Assembly: GCA_951213105.1 (NCBI GenBank)
Contig: OX578136.1
Coordinates: forward strand, 69,177,230 to 69,241,229
Reading direction: 5' to 3'
From: Amaurobius ferox
Taxonomy: Eukaryota > Arthropoda > Arachnida > Araneae > Amaurobiidae
DNA length: 64,000 nucleotides
The notes below the pieces were generated by a model. That model did no database searches, was not told where the DNA came from, and was given only the letters and a program-made list of their open reading frames with translations. Made by a program: the position numbers and the translations under genes. Positions 1 through 12,409 of the stretch are shown here, one piece after another; the stretch's first letter is position 1; every line of letters begins with the position of its first letter.

Positions 1-1206
1 TGGAAAAAATATAAGTATTATAACAATAACTTTTTTTTTACTGTAAAAGTAGTAATTTCATTGCATTATATAAGGAAAGTCATGTGTTGCCCACATCAGA
101 TTTTTTTATTAAAGTTATGCTATATTATTATAAATTCATTTGATGTTTTCCGTCTAATTAAATTATGGAAACTAGTTTGCTATTACAAAGCTGTCATAAA
201 TAGTAGATAATGTGGAAATAGCCAAAAGGAGAAAAATCAATAAGTTTTTTAAAACTTTTAGTCACTTTCATGTTTTCTTTTCAAAATAAATATTGTATTG
301 TAGAATGATTTTATTGCTCCATTATTTTGAAAGTGAAAGTTATTAGGAAATAATGAAAAAAACTTGTAGGTTTTCAAGAAAGTTTTAATATAAGCTCTGG
401 AAAGACTAACCATTATAATTGCTATGAAAATGTAATTTAATTTAAATAAACAATGTTTCCATTTGCTTGAGACTGTTTTCCGTTGCATCAAAATTATTAA
501 AGTTTTATTTGTTATGCTGATTTATTTATTATACTATATCTTTCTGAATAATTTTTCGTTGTGATAATAAATTATTCGCCATTATAGTCGAATGTTAGAT
601 TGTTTGTTGCCGAGCTTTACTTTTAATACTTCGTTGGTGATATTTAAAAATAGTTCAAGAATTTTAGAAATAACAACTGCACATAGTTTAAGCCAGATAA
701 AATGAGGTTGTAGCACTAAATTAAAATTTTTGTAGAGTTCAAATTCATTCTGGGATAAAAGTTGTAGTATAGGATAATTATATTCTATATAAAAGTTGTC
801 TAAAGCAGTAATTATCAATCATTTTTTCTTGACGGAGTCCTTGAAATATTTCGTAAAAACTTTTAGATTCCCTTCTTGACTGACACTGAGGCTTTTTATA
901 AATTTATATACCAGTCAAAGTTTAACAAAATTTTGTAGAAATACCCTTGTACTTTTGTCCAAAAACACCCTGAAGCAATTTCTTTAAAAACATATTAGTT
1001 TCAGAAATTACCAAATGGAGTGGTGAAAACGAATAAAATGTGTATAATACACAAATTATAACAGCCAATTTCTGATTTTACGGAGCCACAAGGCATATTT
1101 TATGTTATTCGCAATTGTAGGAAAACTGTGCTGAATAATAACTGCCCCATTGCTGAAAATGCTAGTCGTGGAGATGTTCATTAAAAGCCATTACACATAT
1201 ACTGCT
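1..1206. other. A/T-rich spacer, no gene seen
   Basis: I see no coding region, RNA gene or clear element in this stretch. A short segment at about 60-112 recurs at about 8453-8510 (shared wording around 'gtcatgtgttgcccacatc'), so part of it belongs to a dispersed repeat that I cannot classify. Confidence 0.5.
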
Positions 1207-1283
1207 GCTCCCGACCGTCCAAACAGTTACCTTACACCTTTCTGGTAGGTCGGACGGTCTGGGTTTCAACAACAACAACAACA
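1207..1283 (+). mobile_element. 5'-truncated 5S/tRNA SINE, 3' tail only
   Basis: This is the last ~60 bp of the composite SINE that is complete at 19662-20046 and 41359-41739. It runs from the 'ccgaccgtcc' block through 'ggtcggacggtctgggt' and ends in a (CAA)n tail. The 5S-like head and the tRNA-like part are absent, which is what 5' truncation during reverse transcription leaves behind. Confidence 0.7.
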
Positions 1284-1627
1284 TATACTGCTGCTTTTGG
1301 GCACAAAAATGATAGAAATTATTTAAATTATCAACAGTACACGTACCAAAGTACCTTGTAAATAACTTTTAAGATATTTTTAAGAACATTTAACAGAACG
1401 CTTATGAAATACTATTTTTGAATGAGAAGTAACAGCTATCTGCGTGGCATTGGAGCAACTGAAAGTCTGTCGTCTTAAGGATTTTGGGATAACTAATATG
1501 TTTATTTACAAGCACAGCGTAAAGAGAAACAATATACAGCAAATAGCTTGAAAACTATCTCGCAAAATCCCTAAACAACTGTCAGGTACAGTGAGAAATC
1601 AATTTAATGCTCTGTTAATTAAAAAAT

Positions 1628-3450
1628 ATGATGTGGCCAGCACATGATTTTCGCTGCAGAGTCATATTCACGTTCTATTTATTTCTTCAATTATTCATTA
1701 AATCGAGTTTAATTGCACAAAATAACACTCAACAGTATTTTACATTACATTGAATTTGCACTTTTATTTTAATTTTCATTTTCATTGGGTAACTTATTTT
1801 CAAAAGTGGCGGCGTGGTGAACATGCAAAAAAGAGTATTTCTTGAGAACGGCTAGTCTTAGAGTAATGGGGTCGGACTTATGTCTTAGTCTTCCATCGTC
1901 AAAATTTACGTATAAAACATGCATTTAATTGATATATTTGAGCATAAGTAATCTTTTATTTTAGATATTGGCGATTTTTGCGGTCCATTTTGCAAAAAGA
2001 AGGAGGTCCCTTTTTCCTGAATCGTACCAAAATCTAATCAGCACCAGGTTAACTCATAAGTGGCGTTTCCATCAAATTTTGTGAAATTTAGCCTATTATT
2101 TTTTTTTGCTAGATTAAAAACGTATACATACATTTTTTGGATACATATATTCTTTGAGGGCTATTTCGCAAAACATAGCAGGTTCTTTTTTTCCGAAATG
2201 TACCAAAATATAATCAGCACTAGGGTACTCCACAAGTGACTTGTCAACCAAATGTTGTGAAATTTGGTCCATTAGTCTTTAGCTAGAGTGGATACAGACA
2301 TTCAGCAGAAAAGTCATGTTCTTTTTTCTGGAATCATACCAAAATCTAATCAGCATCAGGGTACCCCACAAGTGACTGACTTATAACATTTTATGAAATT
2401 CGGTTAATTAGTTTTTGAGTTAGAGTGGATACAAAATCTGCACAGAGAGACACACAGGCACACATACTCACAGACACACAAACATACGTCACGCTAAAAG
2501 TAGTGTTTTCGTGTTCCAGATGTCTCGAGAGTTGTAGATTCGTCGAAAACTCGACTTGCGATTTTCGGCATGATTCCAATACCTTCCCCATACATTACCA
2601 TGTATTGCAGGAAAAGTAAAAAGCTGATGCGAGCAGCACATGACTTTCTCTGCAGACTCATATTCCAGTTCTCTTTATTTCTTCAATAATTCATTATATT
2701 GAGTTTAATTGCATAAATAAACACCCATAATTATTTAAAATTACACTGAATTTCTACTTTTAATTCAAGTTTCGTTCTTATTTGGTAACTGAACATATTT
2801 TCAAAGGCGGAGTAGCGAAAATGCGTAAAAACAAATATATCTCGAGAACGGCTAGTCCTAGTGTAATGGGGTTGGTCTTATTTTTTTCTTTGTTAAAAAT
2901 TACGTATTAAACAAGCATTTTATGGATATATCTGAGCATACGTAGTTTTTTTTTTTAGATTTTTGCGATTTTTGCGGACCAATTAAAAAAAAAAGCAGGT
3001 TATTTTTTTCCGAATCGTACCAAAATCTAATCAGCACCAAGGTAACCCACAAGTGACTTATATACCAAGTTTTGTGAAATTCTATATATTAGTTTTTCAC
3101 GTTAGAGTGGATACAGGCAATTTCTGTGGGCCATTTTGCAAAAAATTGCTAGTTCTTTTATCCCAAATTGTACCAATAATCAATTAGCACCAGCTTCACA
3201 CCCAACTGACATACCGCGCAAATTTTATGAAATTTGGTCCTTTAGTCTTTGAGTTAGATTGGATACATGTATTGCACAGATAGACACACACGACAGACAC
3301 ACGCACAGACGTCAAGCTAAAAATAGTTTTTTGTATTTTAGAGTTCCCGAAACGTGTAGATCCGTCGAAAACTCTAGTTGCGATTTTCGGTATAATTCCA
3401 ATACTTTCCCTATACATTACCATGTATTTCAGGGAAGGCAGGAAACAGCA
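1628..3450. repeat. Two-unit ~1-kb tandem repeat
   Basis: The unit at about 1628-2620 is repeated, diverged, at about 2620-3450. Both units contain a block with 'gagaacggctagtc', then two or three sub-repeats built on 'gtaccaaaatctaatcagca' and a 'gaaatttggtc' block, then an 'acacacaga'-rich stretch. Both end with 'gcgattttcgg' and 'ccatgtatt'. Short ORFs overlap it on both strands but are not conserved between the units. I cannot assign it to a known transposon class. Confidence 0.65.
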
Positions 3451-3459
3451 GTCTATCTA

Positions 3460-5180
3460 TTCTCAAAACATTAACGTACCTCCCAATTCAATATAGATGT
3501 TATCACGCCAATTGCTCTCTAACTGAGTGATGACTCTCTTTATGTGCTCTTCGCAAAAAGAAAATCGCCAAATTGACGATAAATCGCCAAATCTGGCAAA
3601 CTTGCCACGAGTGTCCAAATATGCATACCCTACATTGACTAATAGAAATAACTGCCTGTAAATGTATTTTTCTCTGCTGGTAATGAAAATAGCTTTCACT
3701 GAAGGCATTTCACATGTTTGTAAAAATATTAATTAAATTGCAACTGGATTTTGATGAGGATTTTGCACGCGAGTATGAAAAAGTCATTCTTTTTGGACTC
3801 GTAAGCTACAAAAGCGCCCAATTTCTATTGACGAGATGTTAATTCAATACCCCAAAACATTATGTTATTGATCTTGTATACTGTTATTTAGCTGTGAAAG
3901 AAGAAAGGTCATTGCATTATGTAAAGAATTTTATCTGTATTCCACATCAAATTTTTTTGCATACTTATGCTGATCATGATACAAATGGAATTAAACATTC
4001 TGTAATATGAATGTGTGAGAAAGTCGACTGGAGCCTCGAAGTCCCCATATCCCCAATGAAATATACAAAAATGGCGAACATGTAAATGACGCTCGAAACA
4101 TTTTTGACCTGACGAAAACACTCTTATTCGAATTTTTAGACCCGAGTTTGTACCTTGAATTTCATATTTTCAAAGTTTTCTGCTTTGTTTCTGAAATTCA
4201 GTTCTTATTTTGCAACTTCTACTTCACGCAAACTAGATCCTATTTACAACGTTGACAATGTTGGAAAATGACTCAGTTTGATTTTCACACTTTTTCGCTT
4301 CTCAGCATAGCAGGTGTGACTGAAAAGTTATCTAGAATTATTAAAGAAATGAGCTAATTGGAAACTAATTACCCATACTTCTTAAAATCAGTAAAAATTT
4401 TAGCATTTCAGAAGAAGATGAACTCAGAAAGACAGGATTCAATAAAAAATTATCTGCTATGCAAGTGGATTTCCAATTTTATTTGAAGCCAGAACTTTTA
4501 ACTTCTGATAAGTAATTACAATGTGATTATGAAAACTAATTAAGTGGGTGACATTTTATCAATGTTTAATATATTTGCAGACTGACTATAAATGTTTAGT
4601 TGTCTCATAACATCATGTGATTTAAACGAGATTTAGTTTCTTTGTATGGTGTGTTTATAATGGTCATCTAGAGTTATAATAAAAGCGTTTTTTGTAGTAC
4701 ATTTATATATTTGAGTTAAACTCCATAGGATCGTATGGAACCGATTTTTACCATTGTAATTTATTATTTTTAAAGACATATGCGCTTGGTTTCAAAGGTT
4801 ACCAATCGGTTTTTCCTGCAAATATTCATATACCGTTATTGATGCATCGGCCATAAAGATCTCAGTTATAATTCCACAAGTAATAAATTTTCATATGATA
4901 GACAAGGTATTAAAAAGTAACAATTATGAACCCCAAAATTTTACAGCTTCACCCCAAATTTTTAGTTTTCAACTATTTAATCAAGAATTTTTCTCTTGCA
5001 ACTTTTAACATTTGTGCCCTTGTAAATTTTATATTTTTAACTGTTTTAAAAATAACTAATTTGATCCTGTAATTTTTGCTGGGATAAAACGAGCATTTAA
5101 ACATACATTTTTCCTCCTGTGAATTCCACATATATAGTATTTTACAGCATACCTAGTATTTATTTAAATTTGGTTAGGCA
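3460..5180. other. A/T-rich spacer, no gene seen
   Basis: No coding region or RNA gene is recognisable. Around 3553-3605 there is a short segment with repeated 'cgccaaat' wording. Similar segments recur near 8262-8395, 26085-26165 and 43735-43830, so this is part of an unclassified dispersed repeat. Confidence 0.45.
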
Positions 5181-5182
5181 TA

Positions 5183-5563
5183 TTTTTGAAATACAGTAGC
5201 CTTTTGAAATTGATTAGAACCCCTTTAAATTACTTTGTTGTTTCAATATATTCGAACGTATATGGAAATATTCAAAATTTAATTCTTAATCTAATGTAGC
5301 CAGTAATTCATGAGAAGTCAGTTTTAGGACAGGAGTACAATTATTTGTTTCAACAAAAGTATTATTCACATTATCTTTTTGAAATACAGTAGCCTTTTGA
5401 AATTGATTAGAACCCCTTTAAATTACTTTGTTGTTTCAATATATGCTAGCGTATATGGGAATATTCGAAATTTAGTTCTTAACCCAATGTAACCAGTAAT
5501 TCATGAGAAGTCAGTTTCGGGACAGGAGTACAATTATTTGTTTCAACAAAAGTATTATTCACA
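5183..5563. repeat. ~193-bp tandem duplication
   Basis: The segment starting 'tttttgaaatacagtagcc' at about 5183 repeats directly from about 5377 to 5563. Only scattered substitutions and one or two small indels separate the units. There is no coding content. Confidence 0.85.
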
Positions 5564-5569
5564 TGTTCT

Positions 5570-6235
5570 GTAAAATTGAGGATGCAACATTTTGCCACTG
5601 ACAAGAGATTTTAAACGTGTCCCCAGTAAGATGTCCTTATCTATCAAAAAATCTAAGATCTTTCTGAAATCTTTCTAATATAAATTGTACGACATTCCTA
5701 AGAAAGAAGACAGACACCCCTGCTGCAACTTCTAGATGAAAGTTGAATCGTTTATAGTGTGGATTCCTTAACACGTATCTTAAATTTAGAGTAAAAAATA
5801 TATATCAAATATTGCACTGTAAGTAAATGTTGCAATTATTTATTTCTCTATAAAATAGAAAATAAATTTTAAAACTAATATAATATATTTTTAATTACGT
5901 TCAGGCATGTATTAATGTTTATTCGCCTAGCTTACAGAAACTTACAAATGTTGGTACCATATTCTCTTTAAAGTTAAAAGTGTTACATTTAATTAAAAAT
6001 TTTATTGTTCTAAGCCTAGAATAAACTTTGGAACAACTTTTAGAAAACGGGTACTTTTAACTGGAACTTTTGAAATCGTTCTCATATATTGTGTTATAAA
6101 TTCTATCTCTCTTTAAATAAAGTGAATGTATTTTATTCGGACGGGGCTAATACACGTCAGAAATTCAAGAAAGAAAATTGTATGTGTGATGCACAAAAAA
6201 GGAATATATTTGAAGCTAATTGAAGTTAATTATTT
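5570..6235. other. A/T-rich spacer, no gene seen
   Basis: No coding region, RNA gene or recognisable repeat. Confidence 0.4.
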
Positions 6236-6239
6236 GCTT

Positions 6240-6900
6240 TATTTTGTAACATGAAATGCCGCTTTAACCCACCATATTTTCTTTAGTGCGAGTCCTGGAA
6301 TAAAATACTTATTAATACAATACCACTCAAATAATTGCACCATTTTTAACTTTAAAAATGACATTATTTGTTAAGAACATTCTATTAATTATTAAGTTAA
6401 TTACAACAATATATCACATATTATTTTGCGGAGGAGATTGGACATGTGAGACCAGGTAAATTATATTATCAAAATGTTCTATGATCTGCTAAAATATTTG
6501 GTAAGTGCATACCTCCAATTTCGTCTTTGGCCATGGACACACAGCTCGTACTTTGTTTCTTCGTACTCTGTCTGGTGCTGTTACTGTGTGCATCGTACTG
6601 GTACTAACTCAAGGCTTTGTACTCCCACTCGTACTGAAGTCGGTCTCTGAACACAACTGCATCCGACCTCATCATCACTGCATGATAGTTGGAACTCTCT
6701 CAAGTGTTATGGCCGAGTCAATCTCTATCGTACTACATCTGGTTCTCAAGTGTGCGTCTCGCACTGTTACTTCAGTGTCTGTCAGCCGATACTCAAGTGT
6801 CTGTCTTAGAACATTTCATTTGAGTCTCTATGACATCTGTAGAGCCTTTCGGTTGTCGCTTCTTTCTGCCTGAGGTCTTGAGTTCATAAAATGAATCAGT
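6240..6900 (+). repeat. Dispersed repeat R2, copy a (uninterrupted)
   Basis: This is one of three copies of an unclassified family. The others are at 14200-14699 plus 16248-16390 (minus) and at 53345-53830 (plus). Shared landmarks are 'gcgagtcctgg', 'tgcaccatttttaactttaaa', 'gcggaggaga...gtgagacc', 'acatacctccaatt' and 'atctgtagagccttt'. A 122-codon open frame at 6505-6873 lies inside, but it is not kept open in the other copies, so I do not call a gene. This copy preserves the empty site for the TTAA element inserted in copy b. Confidence 0.7.
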
Positions 6901-7285
6901 TTTCCTTTGATCTTGTTATTGATTCTCGGCTTCGCTCCGCTGACTTCATAATCATAAATTTGATGTTTTTAACGCTTCCGATGTTTTTAACGCTTTTGAT
7001 TCCCGCATGTATGTTAATCAAATAATGTGTATTCATTTTAAAAGCATTTATCTTAACAAAATGCAATTCAAAATATTTCATGCATATCTTAAAAGAAGTT
7101 CGTGTCTAATACTAGTATTTTAAACGGATATATTTAAGTTGTTAGTCCTTTGTTCATGACTCAGGAAGACGAAAAATATAAGGTTGTATTTTAATTTTTG
7201 TCTCAATTATTTGTATCTCAAATAATCTTCGAACCAAGGATCCTTTCCAACTCATATCTGTTGAGTTACTATATTAATAGTCTTT
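6900..7285. other. A/T-rich spacer, no gene seen
   Basis: No coding region or RNA gene recognised. Confidence 0.4.
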
Positions 7286-8060
7286 TATTACTTTCCTTAT
7301 ATACATAATGTATAAAGAAAGTATTGTAACGCAGTCGAAAATTCGAATTCGAGTTTTCGACGGGAGAGCACGTTTCAAGCATCCCTGATCACGAATCGAA
7401 CATTTTTGAAGTGATACTGTGTGTGTGTGTGTGTGTTTGTATGCGTGTGTCAGTGAGTCTGTGGAGACGATAACTGACGAACAAATGGACCGATTCGAAT
7501 GAAATTTGGCACAAAAGTCACAATCCGTGAATACGGGAAGCTTATTGTTTTTAAACGTAATCGAATGTTCAGAACTCCCCTAAATTTTCGAGTGAAATTT
7601 TGAAAAAATCATCAAAAACTCAAAACCTTTTATTTTTTTTTTCAAATGGCAGAGAATAAGACATACATTATACAAACAGAATAAGTATCCCGAGCATATA
7701 ATATAAACAGTCAATGTCTCCTAAACAATGGCCAGAGCCGTGAACCTGTTAGCCGTCACATAACGTTGCCCCAGCGCACCATTGGGGGTCGGAACACACT
7801 GTGCCCAAGATCACAACATCCATGCCCGCAGATGGGATTCGAACCCTCAACCCGGCAACCGAGCGATCACAAGAAAACGTCTGCCCTTGACCGCTTGACC
7901 ACCGCGTCGGTTCAAAACCTTTAATAAAGTTACGTATATAGACATTTCTAATGTAAATTTTCCTTAGAAAACGATTGACAAACTTTGAAACGCTAGCATG
8001 AACCGTTCTCGAGATATTGCACATTTTTTAAATACATTTATTAAAAAATCCCTTAAATTA
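7286..8060. repeat. Unclassified dispersed repeat with (GT)n, split by a SINE
   Basis: The segment opens with the imperfect palindrome 'actttccttatatac...gtataaagaaagt'. It continues through 'cgagttttcgacgg', a (GT)n run near 7420-7436, 'gaccgattcgaatgaaattt', and 'gttctcgagatattgcac' near 8003-8020. The wording resembles the 1.6-3.4 kb tandem unit. A SINE interrupts it at 7631-7912. Confidence 0.4.
7631..7912 (-). mobile_element. tRNA-derived SINE, complete with target-site duplication
   Basis: Read on the minus strand, the element starts with a tRNA-like head. A polymerase III box A ('TGGTCAAGCGG') is followed by a box B ('GGTTCGAATCC'). A unique body then ends in an A-run, seen as T-runs at about 7632-7642 on the plus strand. 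The 10-bp sequence 'caaaaccttt' occurs on both sides, at 7621-7630 and 7913-7922, which marks target-primed insertion. SINEs have no coding capacity and depend on a LINE partner. An overlapping 91-codon frame on the minus strand is fortuitous. Head, boxes, tail and duplication are all directly visible; the exact tRNA ancestor is not clear to me. Confidence 0.88.
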
Positions 8061-8061
8061 A

Positions 8062-8690
8062 AAAAAAATATATTAACTGCTGAGAAACATGTTCACTTTT
8101 CATATGTAATATCATGCGATAAATTGGGTGACATCATTCTCGTGGATCTAGCTCGTTCCATTCATGAGAAAAGATACTTTGAGTAATACTTTTGTATTTG
8201 AAAGCCAATAGTTATTTATCTGCTATAAGAACAACTTATTTCTCCATCCATAACGCTTGGTGGGATTTTGGCGGCATGTTGGCAACTTGGCAACTTTTTT
8301 AAATGTTGCCAAATTAACGGAAATCTCGCCAAATGGATAAAAATGACCCTAAATCAGTGAAAATGACGACTAATTGACGAAATTTCAATTTTTTAGAAAG
8401 AATATAAATAGCTACTTTAAGAAAAACATATTTCTTTTATTGTAAAAATAGTAAATACATTGAATTATATAAAGAAAGTCATGTGTTGCCCACATCAGAT
8501 TTTTTCATATTTGAAATGGATTCAATCGATCTTCACCTTCAGATTTCAAGTTGAAACGAAATTACGGATCTGAACGAACTTCCCAATTTTCTTCATTTTT
8601 TCTGTACAAGATAACAACCTGTTTGTTGTAACAGATGAATTGAAAATTGCTGTCTTAAATCGTCAGGCCCTTGGAAAAATCTAAATTAGA
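8062..8690. other. Spacer with fragments of dispersed repeats
   Basis: No gene seen. It contains a 'gccaaatt'-rich segment at 8262-8395 and, at 8453-8510, a copy of the segment found at 60-112. Confidence 0.4.
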
Positions 8691-8850
8691 TATTTTTATA
8701 TACCATGGTAATCATCTGCGTCTAATCTACCAGGTTAAGATGACCATATGCAATTTAAGAAAGATGCCACTCGAGGTATCACTTGAGGTTTGAATCACCT
8801 ATCTCTACCTGGCCACTCTATGCTATATCTATCGAGCTACTGGGATCACT
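8690..8850 (-). mobile_element. Possible tRNA-derived SINE, degraded
   Basis: On the minus strand, a box A-like 'TAGCTCGATAG' (about 8829-8839) is followed about 40 nt later by a box B-like 'TGATTCAAACC' (about 8787-8799). That spacing fits a polymerase III promoter of tRNA type. No cloverleaf is evident, and I could not define a target-site duplication or tail, so this is a candidate only. Confidence 0.4.
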
Positions 8851-9360
8851 ATCTTTAGCTTTACAGTTGTATTGGACCCTACCATCCAAATCAATATAGC
8901 ACTTATGTTCATAAAAGAACAATAGAGCTTCAAAACCGTCTAATCGAGTTCAATTTCGAACAAGGAAACGTTCCCAAGCCAAACTCATAGAATTCGACAA
9001 TTTGACAGGTGTTAGAAGAAGTTATAGAAAATCCACACATACTCTGAAAATTAGCTGCTGAATTGCATTAGGAAAGGAGTAGAATGATGTTGAAAATTGG
9101 TTCTGGGTTGCCAAAACCGTACAGCTAGGACCAATTGGCTACTTTGCATTCGTGTAAATTGACGAACACGTGTAATGTGCTCATCAAAATGCATTTTATG
9201 CTGTATTTAGAGGCCTTAATACTTGAAAAATAGCTTCTTAAAAACTATCAGTCGAAAAACAGAAAATGCAGATTACATGTACAAGTTCTATGGTATATAG
9301 TTTATAAAAGATATAATTGATGACACATGACTGAGTTGGAATGAAAGGGTTAATTTCTTT
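8851..9360. other. Spacer; shares a segment with 11225-11330
   Basis: No gene seen. The segment at about 8968-9075 ('cccaagccaaactcatagaa' and 'tttgacaggtgttag') reappears in inverted orientation near 11225-11330. The two are copies of one unclassified repeat. Confidence 0.5.
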
Positions 9361-9364
9361 ATAA

Positions 9365-10820
9365 ATTGAAAGTGTTACAAATATGAGGCTTATTTAAGAA
9401 ATGCATAAAACAGAAACATATTTTACTCCAACTACACGAAGAGAATATTTTGGATGCACAGTTTTGTTTCCCGCAATCAAGTACGTTGTTTGCAGTAAAT
9501 ATGAACTCAACAGGATTTTTGAAATACCCAAGATGGTTTTCTGTGTATGAGCATGCATGCCATGAATATTTTCACATGTTAACGTAACGTGGTGAAGAGA
9601 ACAGGTTGTGTGCAATGGATTGTACTTTTAAGATATTGTCTCGTTGAAACAAATCGATTTGTATTTGTGCATTCATATTTAAATCTGAAAATTTACGCAC
9701 GAAATTTTTCCCAGATCCGAAAGACCTATCAAGAGGTTGTATTAGATGAGTGGTTTTAAGTGGCATGAAAACACATGAATGATTTTATCCGGTGGCGTAA
9801 CAATAACAATATAATCGTTGTTTTTGAAGGATGACCAAGAATCCACTAAAAGTACGGTTTCATCTGGTATGTTTTTAAAATACACTTCCGATAAATATTC
9901 GCACATTTATTATATGAATGGGTTTATCATATCATTATATGAATGGGTTGCAGCATGGATAGATTGTGCAGCACTTTCAATCTGTTTTGATCCTAACAAA
10001 TCAAACGTTCTCCCCGAATGAATTTCCTTATTAAATCCCGATTGACCGGTATTAAACATCTGGTTATCGCTCAACTGCGAATCCTTAAAAAAACGTACAT
10101 CATTTAAAAATACTTGTGAAGCATTTGAAATATGATCCTCTTCATAAATCCGTTTTTGAGAGACAATTTTAGTAATTTTCCTGCTAACAATTCTATATAT
10201 ATTTTTAAAATTCAAGAGCCATTTACCGGAAGCTTTGAATGGCATTTTTAGGGAGAGAGCTTTATAACAAGTCCAGCTTTTCAAATTCGAGTCATGCACG
10301 CTTATACGCCTGACCCTTGTATGCTAAAACTTTTTAAAAACACATTTTTTAATTTCCCATAGTTTGTGCCTCTTATCACCGAATTTGTTGATTTGATTTT
10401 CCCACAAATACATTTGGGATAGACTTTTTACGAATCTGTACCTGCTTCGAACAGTTTGTAGTGTGTGATGCTTTATTTCTTTTATAGCTACGCCAGTATT
10501 CAACAACTGCTCGTATAGTTTAAAATAGAATACTGTGGATTTCCTCATTTTCTACCTCCTCACCTACACAAATTTCATTATTTTCATATATAATGTCAAA
10601 ATCAGAATCCTCAAAATCACGTTCAGCAACCGATGACTCGAAATCTAGAGTGTCTTCCACTTCATTACTAACAAACATTTCGCAAATAGATCCAGTTTCT
10701 TGCAAAATTTCCATTGTTTTAAGTTTTACATTTATTTCGGCTTCTGTAAAATCAGTCAGCTCCATTTCTGGGACAGAAAAGTCGTGGTACAGTATCCACA
10801 CCACGTTGAACACATTAATA
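9365..10820 (-). pseudogene. CENP-B/pogo-like DDE transposase pseudogene
   Basis: The gene is broken across several frames. From the N-terminal side (about 10820) to the C-terminal side (about 9365) there is an acidic leader, then 'SRYRFVKSLSQMYLWENQIN' (about 10460-10400). A CENP-B-type DNA-binding stretch follows ('FKASGKWLLNFKN', about 10235-10200), then 'RIVSRKITKIVSQK'. The start of the DDE core reads 'FNTGQSGFNKEIHSGRT'; relatives normally have D where this copy has G, so the first catalytic aspartate appears lost. 'LLVDSWSSFKNND' (about 9840-9800) holds a likely second catalytic D. 'TTHLIQPLDRSFGSGKNFVR' (about 9757-9697) and a Cys-rich tail ending near 9365 complete the order. Such enzymes cut and paste their own DNA transposon. 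I recognise the domain order from the pogo/Tigger-type family, but the exact clade is inferred. I could not find terminal inverted repeats. Confidence 0.72.
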
Positions 10821-10829
10821 TGTGGTGGA

Positions 10830-12320
10830 ATTTTCTATTTGAAAGTCACGACTGGTTTAAAAAAATAGATTCAGAAACATCGAGTTATTAAAAAAAATAA
10901 TTTCATGCCCAAGATTGTTGAGTATTAAACAAAACAACAGCACAAAATTATAGCAGATCGCAAATTTGTTTCACTTACATAAAATAATAAAACTGTGAAA
11001 TATGCACGATTACACTAAAAATATATATTCAAACTCAATTTCAAATACTTTTGCATGCAAACTATATAAAAATAACTTTACAACAGATTTCAAGTCATAC
11101 AGAGAAAACATGGACAGTTCATTTCAGAATGTACCGTTTTTCTATATATACTCGACAAGTAGGGTTGCATTTGGCATCAAAGATGTTAACTTTTATTAAT
11201 TTTTTACAGCTTTTCCGTTGCAATTCAGCAACTAATTTTTTCACTGTCGAAATTTTGAGCCATCTACTAACGCCTGTCAAATTTTCGTCGAATTCTATGA
11301 GTTTCGCTTGGGAGCGTCTCCTTGCGAGCTGCCAATCACCGACAGAAATATTATATTTTAACGAAAAAGTTTTCTTCTTCCTACAGGACTGCTTGGGTGC
11401 ATATAACTTTTACAGTATTAACAAAGAAGTTGCACGTCAGAAAACAAAAGGCTACGTTTAATTTATTCCGTCATATATCTAAAAAGACTTCGCTTTTCAA
11501 CTGTAATTTTAAAATGTTCCAATCTTTTATAGAGATTCATTTGAATTTCATTCAAAATCGAAATAATTCATGGACTGAAATTTTCCGGTTCTATTAAATA
11601 CGTAAATACAAAGGTACTTAATTTTTCAAGAAATCGTTTTCCCCTTAATATGAAGTAAGGTCATTTAAATTGAGCAGAACGAAAAATATATTAGAAGGTA
11701 ATATAAATGACTTGTATTTCTGAAAACGAAAGTTTACCTTTAGATTTTAAGAATCTTACTTTGGTTCTGGTATTTTGGTGGCAATAAAATTTAATGATTC
11801 TCAGGCTTTTGAATCCTTCAAATATGGAAATACTTAAATCTTTATTCATCGCAAAGATCACTGGTAAACATTAATATGTACGAGAGTTATCAATTCATTC
11901 CCATATTATGAGTACAATACAGCACATTTGCTTAGTAACTTACCTGCCTTTGAATTTGCATTAAGAATACTTCCCTATAATATAAGGTACATACAAAGTG
12001 TCCGTTTAATTTGTAAGTAGGCCAAATAAGTTTTGAAAGATGGTAGAGCTGTGAAAGTGGAGTTTCTTGATAGTATAAAATTTGGAGATAAAATTAGGAC
12101 GTTAGCACATTTATTTTGATAAGTATGCGAAATGCAGAAAAAGTGAATGAGAAAGTTGTTAAGCATCATCAATTTACTAAGAATTAACATTCTGCAGAAA
12201 CAAATGGTGTAAAAATAAAGCTCTTGGTCTAGACTTTGACGTGAGTATGTAAATGATGGCTATAAAGCGAAGAACCGCCCCTGTAGATAATATTTGCGTA
12301 AACGTTTGTAAGTGATCGTC
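10830..12320. other. A/T-rich spacer, no gene seen
   Basis: Overlapping short frames of 60-140 codons occur at 11002-11597, but none resembles a protein I know. Part of them (11225-11330) is the inverted copy of a repeat at about 8968-9075. I see no splice-consistent gene structure. Confidence 0.4.
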
Positions 12321-12335
12321 AGTTATCAGATGTGT

Positions 12336-12394
12336 TGAAGGCCCAGACCACACGACCAACCCAGGGGGTTTATGGTATCAAGTTGTGTGGCCGG
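12336..12394 (-). mobile_element. 59-bp micro-insertion with 15-bp target-site duplication
   Basis: The 15-bp sequence 'agttatcagatgtgt' is present at 12321-12335 and 12395-12409, bracketing only 59 bp. The insert begins 'tgaaggcccagaccacacg', resembling the 3' end of the 5S/tRNA SINE on the minus strand ('gagacccagaccg'). It ends 'gttgtgtggccgg', which partly pairs with its start. I read it as an extremely 5'-truncated SINE; the SINE family assignment is an inference. Confidence 0.6.
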
Positions 12395-12409
12395 AGTTAT
12401 CAGATGTGT

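Noticed and set aside
6505..6873. 122-codon open frame
   Set aside because: It lies inside dispersed repeat R2, and the other two copies do not keep the frame open. Composition is repeat-like, with no recognisable domain.
11002..11597. Overlapping frames of 65-136 codons as a host gene
   Set aside because: No domain recognised, frames overlap in all phases, and part of the segment is a dispersed repeat also found inverted at 8968-9075.
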